Shown here in pieces: positions 8,840-19,240 of a stretch of DNA of 41,675 nt (within the stretch, counting starts at the first letter, position 1; the number at the start of each line of letters is the position of its first letter). Both the position numbers and the translations under genes were made by a program. This DNA comes from Actinomycetota bacterium (GTDB lineage Bacteria; Actinomycetota; Acidimicrobiia; Acidimicrobiales; Acidimicrobilacustridaceae). Under the pieces are notes generated by a model. It saw nothing but the letters and a program-made list of their open reading frames with translations, made no database searches and was not told the origin of the DNA. The stretch spans positions 1 to 41,675 of the forward strand of contig WLMU01000009.1 in assembly GCA_009700115.1 (NCBI GenBank), read 5' to 3'.

Positions 8840-10240
8840 TTAGCCGGCCGCTTCAGCGATAAGGGCACGGATCTCGGCAACGTGGCGAGCACAGGCTGCC
8901 TCGTCTGACGCCTCAAGGTTGAGACGAAGAAGTGGTTCGGTATTCGAGGGACGCAGATTGAACCACCATGGATCCTCAGGATCTGCGGCGGCTCCAATCG
9001 TGAGGTCGATGGTCAAACCATCGAGACGATCTTGTTCAGCAGACGCGAATCGCTCGGCGACAAATTCGATGACTGCAAGTGGGTCAGGTACTTCAGTATT
9101 GAGTTCGCCCGAAGCGGAGTAGCGCTCGAATGGTTTGCGAAGCTCAGAAAGCTTCTGTCCCGAAGCGCACATAACTTCAAGCACTGCCATCGCAGCAATA
9201 ATGCCTGAGTCAGCCCGGTAGTTATCGCGGAAGTAGTAGTGGCCAGAGTGTTCGCCACCGAAACACGCACCCGTCTCGGCCATGACCTGCTTGATGTACG
9301 AATGGCCAACACGCGTGCGCACCGGAGTACCCCCACGTTCGATAATTACCTCAGGGACTGCTTTCGAACAGATCAGGTTGTGAAGAACAATTTCGCCTGG
9401 ATGCTTCGTGAGCATCGAGTCGGCAACGATCGCCGTGGTGAGAGAGCCAGAAACCAATTCTCCGGCATCGTCGACCAAGAAGACACGATCAGCATCGCCG
9501 TCGAAGGCCAAGCCCACATCGGCACCGGTTGAGAGAACTCGTGCTTGAAGGTCTCGCAGGTTCTCGGGCTGAATCGGATCAGCGGGATGATTCGGGAACG
9601 TTCCGTCGAGTTCACCGTAAAGCACGTCGAGCGTGAAGGGAAGATCGGCAAACACGGCCGGAGCGGTAAGTCCACCCATACCGTTTGCAGTATCGGCAAC
9701 GACACGCAGTGGTCGCAAGACGTTTGCATCGATAAAAGAGTGGACGTGAGTGACGAAGATGCTCAGTGCGTCGTCACGAGAGGAAACGCTCCCATGTTTT
9801 TCTACGGGGTCGAGCCCATCAACAGTCATGTCACGAATATCAAAAAGCCCCGTCTCAGCCCCGATGGGCTTTGCCCCAGCAAGACACAACTTCACACCGT
9901 TGTACTGCGCAGGATTATGGGAAGCGGTGAGCATTGCTCCCGGCATATCGAAACGACCGGCGGCGAAAAACAGAAGATCAGTCGAAGCCAGACCAAGATG
10001 AACGACATCAACACCTTGACCTGTCGCTCCTCGGGCAAAGGCTTCAGCAAACTCAGGCCCCGATGGGCGCATGTCATGCGCAATCAGGATTGAGCTCGCA
10101 CCCGCCGTATCCACTGCGAAACGAGCAAACGCAGCGCCAATGCGTTCCATAAGAGCAGCATCGAGTTGATCGGGAACAGTGCCGCGAATGTCGTACGCCT
10201 TGAAAATGGCATTCATGGCGGCTGAATCGTGGGGGGCCAT
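8840..10240 (-). CDS. manB: Phosphomannomutase/phosphoglucomutase
   Basis: FKAYDIRGTVP, TASHNPAQYNGVK phosphoserine loop, FDGDADR metal loop, GGEHSGHYYF, RPSNTEP. An in-frame ATG at 10216 is an alternative start. Confidence 0.94.
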   Translation of the reverse strand: MAPHDSAAMNAIFKAYDIRGTVPDQLDAALMERIGAAFARFAVDTAGASSILIAHDMRPSGPEFAEAFARGATGQGVDVVHLGLASTDLLFFAAGRFDMPGAMLTASHNPAQYNGVKLCLAGAKPIGAETGLFDIRDMTVDGLDPVEKHGSVSSRDDALSIFVTHVHSFIDANVLRPLRVVADTANGMGGLTAPAVFADLPFTLDVLYGELDGTFPNHPADPIQPENLRDLQARVLSTGADVGLAFDGDADRVFLVDDAGELVSGSLTTAIVADSMLTKHPGEIVLHNLICSKAVPEVIIERGGTPVRTRVGHSYIKQVMAETGACFGGEHSGHYYFRDNYRADSGIIAAMAVLEVMCASGQKLSELRKPFERYSASGELNTEVPDPLAVIEFVAERFASAEQDRLDGLTIDLTIGAAADPEDPWWFNLRPSNTEPLLRLNLEASDEAACARHVAEIRALIAEAAG

Positions 10241-10251
10241 GGGGTGCGACC

Positions 10252-11193
10252 CTAGTTGAGAGGGTCGACCATTTCGGGTGTGGTGACGTCCTTCACAGCC
10301 CCAGTGACGAGAAGGTCATCTGCGGTGAGGTCGTAGCGACCCTCGACCGACCATCGTCGAACACGCAGGAGATCACGTAGAAGGCGAAGCCCATCACGGG
10401 CGACCCGAACCGATGATCGCGAAGAGTTTTCGATCGTCACCGGAATTTCGGTGAGCGACAGGTGATAGCGCTCGACCAAGTGGAAGACCTCTACATCAAA
10501 CGCAAAGCCATTCACCATTGTGTGAGAAAAAATAAGTCGTGCTACGTCGGACCGGAAACCCTTTAGTCCACATTGCGTGTCTCGATAGCGTCCCAATAAA
10601 ACCGCCCGAGTGAGAAGGTTGATGAGTCGGCCACCGACTTCGCGCAAACGACGCGCCTTAACCAATGTCGTGGTGTCGGTATGGCGGCGGCTACCGACGA
10701 CTACATCCCAACCTTCTTCAAGCAAGTCAACTAACACAGGAATCTGATCCGGCGAATACGAAAGGTCTGCATCGGTGAAAACGATTGACCGACCATTGGC
10801 AACGAGCACCCCGCTACGCACCGCGGCACCCTTTCCCAAATTGACGTCGTGACGCACTACAGCATCGGCACCAGCCGATCGAGCCGCCGCTGCTGTCCCA
10901 TCAAACGATCCATCGTCAACAACAACGATTTCGAGATCTGAACTCGGAACGAACGAAGCCAAGCCCTCTCGCAACAATGAAATCGTTGACGCAATGGCTA
11001 CTTCTTCATTAAACGCGGGAACGACGACACTCAGTCGAACGGTTCCTGGAGCAGCGGGAAGTCCTCGCCTCCGACCAAGGTCAGAGCGAACCGAAGAAAG
11101 ACCCCGCTGCCAACGAGAACCCACGATGGTCGCGACAGCTCCACCGACAAGCACCGCAGCAATAATTTCGACGCGTCGAGAGTTCACTCCCAT
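10252..11193 (-). CDS. Family 2 glycosyltransferase (dolichyl/polyprenyl-phosphate sugar synthase type)
   Basis: RLSVVVPAFNEEVAI, EIVVVDDGSFDGT, VFTDADLSYSPDQIP; N-terminal hydrophobic helix. Confidence 0.88.
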   Translation of the reverse strand: MGVNSRRVEIIAAVLVGGAVATIVGSRWQRGLSSVRSDLGRRRGLPAAPGTVRLSVVVPAFNEEVAIASTISLLREGLASFVPSSDLEIVVVDDGSFDGTAAAARSAGADAVVRHDVNLGKGAAVRSGVLVANGRSIVFTDADLSYSPDQIPVLVDLLEEGWDVVVGSRRHTDTTTLVKARRLREVGGRLINLLTRAVLLGRYRDTQCGLKGFRSDVARLIFSHTMVNGFAFDVEVFHLVERYHLSLTEIPVTIENSSRSSVRVARDGLRLLRDLLRVRRWSVEGRYDLTADDLLVTGAVKDVTTPEMVDPLN

Positions 11194-13742
11194 TGAGGTT
11201 CCGACGATTGCGGTTCACTCGCGTTAAGAGCGTCTCCTAACGCGAGAATCGGAGTCTCGAGTTGTTCACCTTGGTCTGCGTCGGACTCATCAGTTGCTTC
11301 CGGACGCGGCCGTCCCCATGGCATGGCATCAGGCATCGCAATCGGACCGGCCCGCCACAACAGCACGAGGCCAACCAATCCAAGAATCGTGATGATCCAA
11401 CCTGACCAATCGACAGTTGTCATACCGAAGTGCATCGACACATGGTTAGAGGTGGGCATGACCACCATCAGATTTGGTCCGACACGCCAAGGACCCTGAG
11501 CACCCGATACCTCCCAATTAGGGAAGTAGGAAACCTTCACCAGCACCGGTGTACCCGGTCGGGTGACATCGAAAGAGATTGTGTCGATGCCCGTCGCAAC
11601 ATTTGTGACCGCAACAGGAGTTGTCGGCGTTGCGGTTGGTGTTTCGCCCTGAACGATTCGTTGCCAAGAATCGGGACCACCCGACGCCGGCCACACATTC
11701 CACGCAGTCGTATCGAGATACCAAGGCGTGACCGCTCCAAGCCACTTCTTCGGAGCAACTCCCGTAAGGACCGCCGGATTGTTGTCGAACGGCTCGATCA
11801 ACGGTGAATCCGCAACTTCGAACACAACCCACGGACCAGAAACCGCGACCTGCTTCAACGATGTGTTCTTTTGACCGTAGGAAATCATTTGCTCGGTAAT
11901 GGCCATGTAGTACTTCACGCCAAGCATCTGAAGATGCTCGACGCCAAGATTGAATTGCGTCTGGTCTGGCGGACCGGGCACGTACGGAAGGTCGCGTTGA
12001 GGATTCGACGCCCCAAACGACAACTCGTCCTGATTCAGAAAGTGAAACGGCGTTGTTGCCGAAGCTTCGAAATACAGACCTTCCATCGAACCGATGCAGC
12101 CATCTGTCCAGAATGGCAACAACATAAGGGCCATGGGAGTGCCATAACGGTCGTGCTGTTCCTCGTGCTCCCACATTGCGCGGCCGCAACCGTTGCTTTG
12201 ACCAAGGCCGTCCATCGTCTGAACGATGTCGTGATACTCGGGATAGGCGGGTTTTCCTTCGTAACCAGTGAAGTTCCAGCGAGCCCATGAAGGAACAAAA
12301 CTCGACTCTTTCGTCGACAAGAACATCCAGTGGTAGCGACCATCGGCCCGCACTCCCCCGAGGTCAACCTTTACGGGACCCAACGCGATTGTGTCGGGCA
12401 TGGCCCGCAGCGGCATAGCGAGAACAGTGATTCCCAAGAAGGCGGCAATTAGCGCTGTTGCGATAGTGACCGACCGCCTCGGAGTGTCGGGATCACGCGA
12501 AGTGAGAGCCGCGATCGTTCGACCAAGTTCAGCAACACCCAGAGCGGCCAGGAGATACAGAATCAGGAACCAGAACGGCAACAACCGCGCGTTCCATAAC
12601 TTTCCCTGCGGCAAGACAACAACAGCAACAGCGGTGAGCGAGCCGAGTAGGGCGAGGAACAATCCGCCGCGACGCTTCCAAGCCAGCGACATCACGACAC
12701 CTAGCAACGCCAAGACCAGCACCCATTGGATTGGCGGAGAGTTGACTAATTGCGGATCAAGAATTTTGCGCTGGAAAAGAAGGTCGACGTAGTTGGTCTT
12801 CTTCTCCCACCCCATGTCGTTCATGTATCCGGACTGCAAATAGAACGGCACCAGCCACCACGCCACAAGAGCAGTGCCCACGACACCGGTGCAAGCGAGC
12901 CACCACACTCGCTTAACGAACCCTGGCTTACGAGCAAGTGAAATGAGTAGCCAGACGATTGCCCCGCCAATAGCGAACAAGAAGGGGATCAGGTGACACA
13001 GGCCAGTGAGAGCAAGGACGATGGGGGCGATAACTCGCTGACGACCCGTCTCAAGTCCTCGCCCAACAAGGCCGAGAAAAAGCACCGCGAAACTCAGAGA
13101 AATTGAGAACGCGAATTCACCCGCAAGAGTTGACGCAATATTTCCGCCGTAAATCGAAAACGATCGATCAAATAGGAAGGCCGTTGCGGCAACAGCGAAC
13201 AACGGCGGCGCGGGAAACGGGAGTCGCGTAAGCCGAGCAAAGGCCCAGCACGCAATCGGCAACGTCAAGACACCGCTAATAGCGATGAGCTTGAACGCGA
13301 TTCCGTAAGGGATGAAGAAACTTAAAAGTGCGATCGCGAGCGATGGAAGCACCATGTAGAACTGGTACGCCGGAAAGCCTGCGTACCAATCCGGCGTCCA
13401 TCCAGTGAGTCGAAACGACGGCAGGAGGTGGTCGCGCATGTAGGCAGGACCCCACACATGTGCGCCCATATCGCCGCCAGCCGGCGTCGACGACGAGAAG
13501 ACATCGCTCGGACTCAATTGTGTGAAGGTGAACAACACGCAGGCCGCGACGATCGCCAGCGTGATCCAGCTCTCAGGCCCCCAGCGACCTAATGATCGAA
13601 ACGCACGGCCAAGTGCCTGCAACGCCTGCATTGAACGATTCGGAGGATCGATGGCTCGACCGAGGCCAGCAACGATCGGATCGTCGCGATCCACTTCAGC
13701 CAACGGTTGAACCGGCTTTTTAAAGAGATCGTCCTCAGTCAT
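11184..13742 (-). CDS. Large polytopic membrane protein, possible GT-C/YfhO-like glycosyltransferase
   Basis: 852 aa, many hydrophobic segments then a soluble C-terminal half; stop overlaps the start of the GT2 gene by 10 bp. Function assigned only by topology and neighbourhood. Confidence 0.65.
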   Translation of the reverse strand: MTEDDLFKKPVQPLAEVDRDDPIVAGLGRAIDPPNRSMQALQALGRAFRSLGRWGPESWITLAIVAACVLFTFTQLSPSDVFSSSTPAGGDMGAHVWGPAYMRDHLLPSFRLTGWTPDWYAGFPAYQFYMVLPSLAIALLSFFIPYGIAFKLIAISGVLTLPIACWAFARLTRLPFPAPPLFAVAATAFLFDRSFSIYGGNIASTLAGEFAFSISLSFAVLFLGLVGRGLETGRQRVIAPIVLALTGLCHLIPFLFAIGGAIVWLLISLARKPGFVKRVWWLACTGVVGTALVAWWLVPFYLQSGYMNDMGWEKKTNYVDLLFQRKILDPQLVNSPPIQWVLVLALLGVVMSLAWKRRGGLFLALLGSLTAVAVVVLPQGKLWNARLLPFWFLILYLLAALGVAELGRTIAALTSRDPDTPRRSVTIATALIAAFLGITVLAMPLRAMPDTIALGPVKVDLGGVRADGRYHWMFLSTKESSFVPSWARWNFTGYEGKPAYPEYHDIVQTMDGLGQSNGCGRAMWEHEEQHDRYGTPMALMLLPFWTDGCIGSMEGLYFEASATTPFHFLNQDELSFGASNPQRDLPYVPGPPDQTQFNLGVEHLQMLGVKYYMAITEQMISYGQKNTSLKQVAVSGPWVVFEVADSPLIEPFDNNPAVLTGVAPKKWLGAVTPWYLDTTAWNVWPASGGPDSWQRIVQGETPTATPTTPVAVTNVATGIDTISFDVTRPGTPVLVKVSYFPNWEVSGAQGPWRVGPNLMVVMPTSNHVSMHFGMTTVDWSGWIITILGLVGLVLLWRAGPIAMPDAMPWGRPRPEATDESDADQGEQLETPILALGDALNASEPQSSEPQWE

Positions 13743-13790
13743 GACCAGACCATGGTGTCATCCGAACGAATGATTCGACGGTCACCGGGC

Positions 13791-14804
13791 TCACGATGGA
13801 CCGATATGAAAGAGAAGACCAGTTGCGGCAATCACGTTGAAACCAACATGCGCCCAGATCGAAGGCCCAATGCGGCCACTGCGCCAAGCCATAAATCCGA
13901 GTACCACCCCGAATAACAACAGGGCCGGGAACTGCAGTGGCTGCAGGTGGGTAGCGGCAAAGAACGCTGCCGCAGCGAAGATCGCAGCCCACTTGCCGAG
14001 GCGACGTCCGAAGATGCGCTGCGCCATGCCGCGGAAATAAATCTCCTCAGCGATTGGAGCCCCAATTCCAACAATAAGAAACACGAGAACGATTGACAGC
14101 GGATCTGTTGCTCGATCGGTGAGTTCACGAGCCGCTGCCGAGACATCTTTGACACCCAAGATCGGTCGTAACGCCAGGTAGACCAGCGGAACAAGGAGCA
14201 ATTGGCATGCCACGCCAATCGCCAAACCGATCGGCGCGTCGATGAGCTGCATCTGAAGACCAAGGTCAGCAACAACGCCCTTGCCCTTCTTGATCGCAAA
14301 CCAAATCGGAGCGCCACCGAGAGCAAGCCACAGCGGGATCTGCATAAGTGCCGTTAGCCAGAGCGGAGGCGGTAGAGCAATCGAGAACATTTGCCCCGCA
14401 GCGAACTGACTGCTGGCCTGACCGACTGCTGCACCGACACCAGCAGGAGTAGTGAAGTCATAGGTGGTGCGTGACTGCACGAGCGCGTACACCAACGAAG
14501 AAACGAGCTGCGCCCCAAGAAAGATAAGTACGAGTGCGCCGGCCCCATAGGCATACTTTGATTTTTTGAGCGCGGCAGCGGCTACATCTTCAGGACCATC
14601 GTTCGAATTCCTCGTCGAATCAGGACCCTTGACCGCCGGCGAGCCACCACCGAGAAATCGTCGCGATCGTTTTGGAGATTCGGCGGCAACAGGAAGTTTG
14701 CCCTTGGGGGTTCGCGCCCCTCCTGTTGGTCCATTCGTGCGCGATGACGGTGCTGGCCGTTTCGGTTCCGAAGAATTGTCTGCGCTGTTCCGAGGCTTAG
14801 CCAC
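13791..14804 (-). CDS. CPBP family intramembrane metalloprotease (CAAX protease-like)
   Basis: APIAEEIYFRGMAQRIFGRRLGKWAAI (EExxxR) and AATHLQPLQFPALLLFGVVLGFM, FNVI. GTG 14804 (VAKPRNSADN...) chosen; the longer ORF is antisense to DUF3499. Confidence 0.85.
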   Translation of the reverse strand: MAKPRNSADNSSEPKRPAPSSRTNGPTGGARTPKGKLPVAAESPKRSRRFLGGGSPAVKGPDSTRNSNDGPEDVAAAALKKSKYAYGAGALVLIFLGAQLVSSLVYALVQSRTTYDFTTPAGVGAAVGQASSQFAAGQMFSIALPPPLWLTALMQIPLWLALGGAPIWFAIKKGKGVVADLGLQMQLIDAPIGLAIGVACQLLLVPLVYLALRPILGVKDVSAAARELTDRATDPLSIVLVFLIVGIGAPIAEEIYFRGMAQRIFGRRLGKWAAIFAAAAFFAATHLQPLQFPALLLFGVVLGFMAWRSGRIGPSIWAHVGFNVIAATGLLFHIGPS

Positions 14805-14866
14805 GGCGGCGAGGCTACCGGCCTGAGGTCCACGAGTTGAACGGTGCCCGGAGATAGCGTTCGGAT

Positions 14867-15097
14867 ATGTCACGTTCGTGCGCTCGACCGGGGTGCGGCT
14901 CTCCGGCAACGGCCACATTTGAATACAACTACGGCGATCAAACCGTGTTCCTCGACGTCCTCGCCGACGAGGCGCACCCAGCGAACTACGACGTCTGTCG
15001 TCGGCATGCAGATTCGATGACGGTACCCAACGGCTGGACACTCGTAGATCGCCGTCGTGGGCCCGCATCGCTTGCTGGCCACCTCACCGCCCCGTAA
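14867..15097 (+). CDS. DUF3499 family protein (putative zinc-binding)
   Basis: 76 aa, CARPGCGSPATATFEYNYGDQTVFL...YDVCRRHADSMTVPNGW; resembles the actinobacterial DUF3499 proteins near manB. Confidence 0.85.
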   Translation: MSRSCARPGCGSPATATFEYNYGDQTVFLDVLADEAHPANYDVCRRHADSMTVPNGWTLVDRRRGPASLAGHLTAP

Positions 15098-15141
15098 ATC
15101 GGCGACCCCCGGGCGCGATCGGGATTTCCCTAACCGGCCTC

Positions 15142-15155
15142 TAGGCTGCGAGCCA
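15142..15155 (+). promoter_or_regulatory. Putative leaderless promoter of ftsH (-10 TAGGCT, 7 nt before ATG)
   Basis: TAGGCT-gcgagcc-ATG. Confidence 0.5.
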
Positions 15156-17128
15156 TGAGTTCCGAAACTCCCCCTCCCGCGTCCGGTCCTGGCGAAAACG
15201 GAAAAGGCAACCGATTCGGGGGTGACCACGGATGGCCACGCTGGACGATCTTCGTGTTGCTTGCGGTCATCGCTGGAGCTATCGGCCTGCAGTTCCTTGC
15301 CTCGTCAACACAGAGCAGTCAGATTTCCTACGGTCAGTTCATTGACGACCTCACAGGTAACGCGGTCAAGAAGGCAACCTTCGACAACGCAAACGGACAC
15401 ATCTCCGGAACGCTCAACGATGGATCGCAGTTCTCCACCACTGGGCCAATCAAACCCACCGACGCCGACCAAGCACTCTTTACGCAAAAGGGCGTCGAGT
15501 ACTCATCGCCAACAAGCAGCATCTGGAGCACTCTCATCCCATTGCTTCTTCCCGTAGCTCTGCTCATCGGATTCTTTGTCTGGATGCAACGCCGTGCTTC
15601 AGGCCAAATGGGCGGAATCATGTCAATCGGGAAGAGCAAGGCCAAGACCTACTCCTCCGAACGGCCCGCAACCACATTTGCTGATGTCGCTGGTTACGAA
15701 GGCGTCAAGCAGGACGTCACCGAAGTCATCGATTTCCTCAAACACCCCGAACGATTCGCTGAGATCGGAGCGCGTATTCCAAAGGGAATCCTGCTCGTTG
15801 GGCCTCCGGGAACAGGCAAGACCCTCATTGCTCGCGCAGTAGCCGGCGAGGCAGGAGTGCCGTTTCTGTCTGTCACTGGTTCTGATTTCATGGAGATGTT
15901 CGTTGGCGTAGGCGCGAGCCGCGTTCGCGATTTGTTCAATAGCGCCCGAAAGATGGGCCGAGCCATCATCTTCGTCGACGAAATCGATTCGATTGGGCGT
16001 AAGCGCGGTGCCGGCTTAGGCGGCGGTCATGACGAACGCGAACAAACGCTTAACCAAATGCTGTCCGAGATGGACGGATTCGAAGTCACAACCGGGATTG
16101 TCATGATTGCGGCAACAAACCGTCCTGACATTCTTGATCCCGCGCTACTTCGACCAGGCCGATTCGACCGTCAAGTTGTTGTCCCCTTGCCGGAACTCGA
16201 AGATCGCCGACAGATTCTCGATGTACATATCCGCCACAAGCGCGTCGACGCCGACGTCGATCTCGATCTCGTTGCTCGGGGCACACCCGGGATGAGCGGC
16301 GCCGATCTCGCCAACCTTGTGAATGAGGCAGCGCTCTTTGCGGTACGCGAAGGTGCCACCGAAATTCATCGGCGTAACTTCGAAGAAGCACGCGACAGAA
16401 TCCTCATGGGCCAGCGTCGCGATTCCATGGCGCTTTCTGATCTCGAGAAAGAGGCCATCGCGTATCACGAGGCTGGCCATGCCGTTTGTGCCGCCGTCTT
16501 ACCCACGGCCGATCCTCTCCACAAAGTGACCATCATTCCCTCAGGTATGGCCCTCGGCGTCACGATGCAGTTACCGATCGAAGAACGCCACATTTACCGA
16601 CAGGACTACATCCAGGACATGTTGATCGTGCGTATGGGCGGTCGTATGGCAGAACAACTCGTGTTCGATGTCGTCTCCACCGGCGCCAATAACGATCTCG
16701 TCGGGGCAACCGAACTCGCCCGCAAGATGGTCCGAGAATGGGGCATGAGTACTCGGGTTGGCCCCATGGCCTGGGGCTCTCAGGGTCAAGTTTTCCTCGG
16801 CGAAGACCTCATGCATACGCGTGACTACTCCGATGACACCGCTCGTGTGATCGACGAAGAAGTCGAACGCATCTTGCGGCAAGCCCAGGAAAGTTGCCGC
16901 ACGGTCCTGACCGAAAATCGCAATGGACTCGACCTCGTTGCACGTGCACTCCTCGAACACGAAACCATCGACGGCACCGAGGTGTCACGGCTTCTCGAAT
17001 TGGCTCGAGCCGGATCAACTGCAGCCAATCCGCATAACGGAACCTCCGTACCTACGTCACCGAAGGGCATCGAGGACTCTCCTCCGGCTGATCTCGCCGC
17101 TGAGGCCGAAGTAGAGGCCGAGAACTAA
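15155..17128 (+). CDS. ftsH: ATP-dependent zinc metalloprotease FtsH
   Basis: [28 protein letters not shown] region [23 protein letters not shown] zinc motif. Confidence 0.98.
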   Translation: MSSETPPPASGPGENGKGNRFGGDHGWPRWTIFVLLAVIAGAIGLQFLASSTQSSQISYGQFIDDLTGNAVKKATFDNANGHISGTLNDGSQFSTTGPIKPTDADQALFTQKGVEYSSPTSSIWSTLIPLLLPVALLIGFFVWMQRRASGQMGGIMSIGKSKAKTYSSERPATTFADVAGYEGVKQDVTEVIDFLKHPERFAEIGARIPKGILLVGPPGTGKTLIARAVAGEAGVPFLSVTGSDFMEMFVGVGASRVRDLFNSARKMGRAIIFVDEIDSIGRKRGAGLGGGHDEREQTLNQMLSEMDGFEVTTGIVMIAATNRPDILDPALLRPGRFDRQVVVPLPELEDRRQILDVHIRHKRVDADVDLDLVARGTPGMSGADLANLVNEAALFAVREGATEIHRRNFEEARDRILMGQRRDSMALSDLEKEAIAYHEAGHAVCAAVLPTADPLHKVTIIPSGMALGVTMQLPIEERHIYRQDYIQDMLIVRMGGRMAEQLVFDVVSTGANNDLVGATELARKMVREWGMSTRVGPMAWGSQGQVFLGEDLMHTRDYSDDTARVIDEEVERILRQAQESCRTVLTENRNGLDLVARALLEHETIDGTEVSRLLELARAGSTAANPHNGTSVPTSPKGIEDSPPADLAAEAEVEAEN

Positions 17129-17129
17129 C

Positions 17130-17585
17130 TCAGTCGTGGGTTTCGCACGGTCCCGGCGTAGAACCCGGATCTCGCAACTCGGCCACTGCGGCCCATAAAT
17201 CTGTTGCCGTCACTGGCCCAAGAAAATGACGTTGCACGACACCTTCTGCGTCGGCAATAAGCACAAGTGGCACTGCATCAATCCCGTAACGACGATGTAG
17301 TTCCGCATCGGCAACAGCCTCAAGTTCCTGAACGCAAACCGGTCCGTCAGGGCCAGCGTCGAGATGGACTGCCTTTGACCAGACGCCCGAACAGGCATCA
17401 CAAGTTGAAGATGTGAACACCACCACCAGCCATGGCGCCTCGGGACGCAGGAAGTCGTGCCGATCGAGTTGGACCGGGATGTTCCAATCGGAATCGGCGG
17501 GAGGCGCAGGCTTTCTCCGTTGCAAGACAACAGCAACACTGACAGCGATACCAACGAGCACTAGGGCGACGAGGAACCGTTCCAT
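17130..17585 (-). CDS. Membrane-anchored thioredoxin-like protein
   Basis: N-terminal hydrophobic helix, VVFTSSTCDACSGVW (CxxC), cis-Pro region AVPLVLIADAEGVV. Confidence 0.8.
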   Translation of the reverse strand: MERFLVALVLVGIAVSVAVVLQRRKPAPPADSDWNIPVQLDRHDFLRPEAPWLVVVFTSSTCDACSGVWSKAVHLDAGPDGPVCVQELEAVADAELHRRYGIDAVPLVLIADAEGVVQRHFLGPVTATDLWAAVAELRDPGSTPGPCETHD

Positions 17586-17587
17586 CG

Positions 17588-19240
17588 TCAGCGAAGTGTG
17601 GTTGTCGTAGCAGCGCCAGCAATCGTTGTTGTTGTTGCACCAGCGATCGTGGTGGTCGTGACTGCGGCCGTCGTGGTGGTCGTTTCGGGGACGACCGTGT
17701 CATCCGAGCGAACTGCGGTAACTGCAGCTACCGCTTGGTCAGGCGTAAAGACGTTGGCTAACAATGACTCGGTTCCGATAACTGGAAAGTCGGAAATTGT
17801 CTGGATCTCGAACGGAGTCGTGACCGTCATCCACTGCCCGACAACGACGGGGCGATCCGATTCCACCTCAACCGAAGCATCTGTCTTTCCAACTATCGCC
17901 GATGTCAGGCTAAGTACCAGTCGTTGGCCCGGAGCAATGCGAACCGACTTCGCAGCCACTATTGCGGTCACTGAACCTTTCGAATGCAAAGAAATCGTCA
18001 CTGTTGCGGTTTGCGAACCAGAAGGATTGGCCACAGCAATCAGCGTCGTCGAAACATCCGTCGCCGAGGAAACTGTGCCGAGCCACGAAGTCGCAGCAAT
18101 GGGGACACCCATCGAGAAGGCAAACCCTCCGACAGACGCGCCGCGTGTCGCTCCGATAGATCGCTCGGCAACAATGGGCACTCCACTCCCCGACCGAACG
18201 ATCAGCCAACGACCGACGGATTTCGGAATCCGAGGGTCGATCGCAAGATCTATTTGCGCCGAACGGTGCGAAGCCACTTGAACGACAAACGGCTCGACGC
18301 TGCCGTTCGTAGCCGGATCATCGAGTTGAATTTCAACCTGTACTTCGGTATCGGCGTCGCCCATATTCATCACGGACACGATCTCTCGTGCGCTTGTCGA
18401 TGCGGCAGTCGCAACTGGGAATGTCCAAATCGGCGCTACTGCTGTTGCTCCGAGAACTGCGGTGAGGCCTTGCTCGGTGTTTGTGCGACCGTCACCGGTT
18501 TGAATCTGTTCGGCGATCACGCGACCGATACGAGCGTGGACGGTTGTCGAAACTCGTTCTCGAAGCGTGACAATTGCGCCGACATCAACTTTGACGACAC
18601 GCCCACCTGGAACAACCATTCCCTGAAGTTGCTGTGGCGTTCGTGCTCCGTCTTCCGTATCGAACGAGATGTCAACGGTGGCTTCACCCGGGAATGGGTT
18701 GAACAGCGAGAGTAAATTACGGCTTCCGGCTCGAGTCGTGCCCGAGGGGAAGTACCAGTTGTCACCTGGACTCGACGCACATGCACTGATCGATCGACCG
18801 GCAGGCCCACGAAGTTCATGGGTGACCGTGATTCCTCCGCCAGAAACTTCAACAAGCGCAGACGCCCAGGCTGCTTTCAGGATCTCACTGACCCGGAGAG
18901 TCGTCTGACCGTGAGCTCCGATGGCCACAGACTTGACCGCTGTAACTCCGCTTTCGGTGTAGGCAGTTACAGATCCGCTCGCGTCATTCGATGACGCGTT
19001 TGAGATCGTAAGAGTTTGTTCCGCGAAACCAGCGGTGTCGCCCGCAACGACGCCGGTGGCGGTTCCCGCTGCGCAGTACCAAGTGGAACTGAGAGCATCG
19101 CCAGCCGCTGCAGTTGGAACCATCTCGTTGAGACGCACATTGGGATGATTTCCGACGCCGGTTCGGTTTTGCGCGGCAATCGCGGTAACCGAAAGTGCAG
19201 CGATAAGTAACAAAATCGGCAGTCGCCAGGCGCGCTTCAC
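17588..19240 (-). CDS. DUF5719-like secreted protein with Thr-rich C-terminus
   Basis: N-terminal signal-like helix, beta-rich repeats (VSVMNMGDADTEVQVEI, IAVANPSGSQTATVTISL), overlaps the upstream GT fusion gene (GTGA). Confidence 0.7.
   Translation of the reverse strand: MKRAWRLPILLLIAALSVTAIAAQNRTGVGNHPNVRLNEMVPTAAAGDALSSTWYCAAGTATGVVAGDTAGFAEQTLTISNASSNDASGSVTAYTESGVTAVKSVAIGAHGQTTLRVSEILKAAWASALVEVSGGGITVTHELRGPAGRSISACASSPGDNWYFPSGTTRAGSRNLLSLFNPFPGEATVDISFDTEDGARTPQQLQGMVVPGGRVVKVDVGAIVTLRERVSTTVHARIGRVIAEQIQTGDGRTNTEQGLTAVLGATAVAPIWTFPVATAASTSAREIVSVMNMGDADTEVQVEIQLDDPATNGSVEPFVVQVASHRSAQIDLAIDPRIPKSVGRWLIVRSGSGVPIVAERSIGATRGASVGGFAFSMGVPIAATSWLGTVSSATDVSTTLIAVANPSGSQTATVTISLHSKGSVTAIVAAKSVRIAPGQRLVLSLTSAIVGKTDASVEVESDRPVVVGQWMTVTTPFEIQTISDFPVIGTESLLANVFTPDQAVAAVTAVRSDDTVVPETTTTTAAVTTTTIAGATTTTIAGAATTTTLR
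17590..17690 (-). repeat. Imperfect tandem repeat encoding TTTTTAAVTTTTIAGATTTTIAGAATTTT
   Basis: Three degenerate units of (I)AGA(A)TTTT/AAVTTTT at the C-terminus of the DUF5719-like protein. Confidence 0.7.

Noticed and set aside
11518-12288. 256-aa - strand ORF in an alternative frame of the large membrane protein
   Set aside because: Same-strand out-of-frame overlap with no family signature; the 852-aa frame is continuous.
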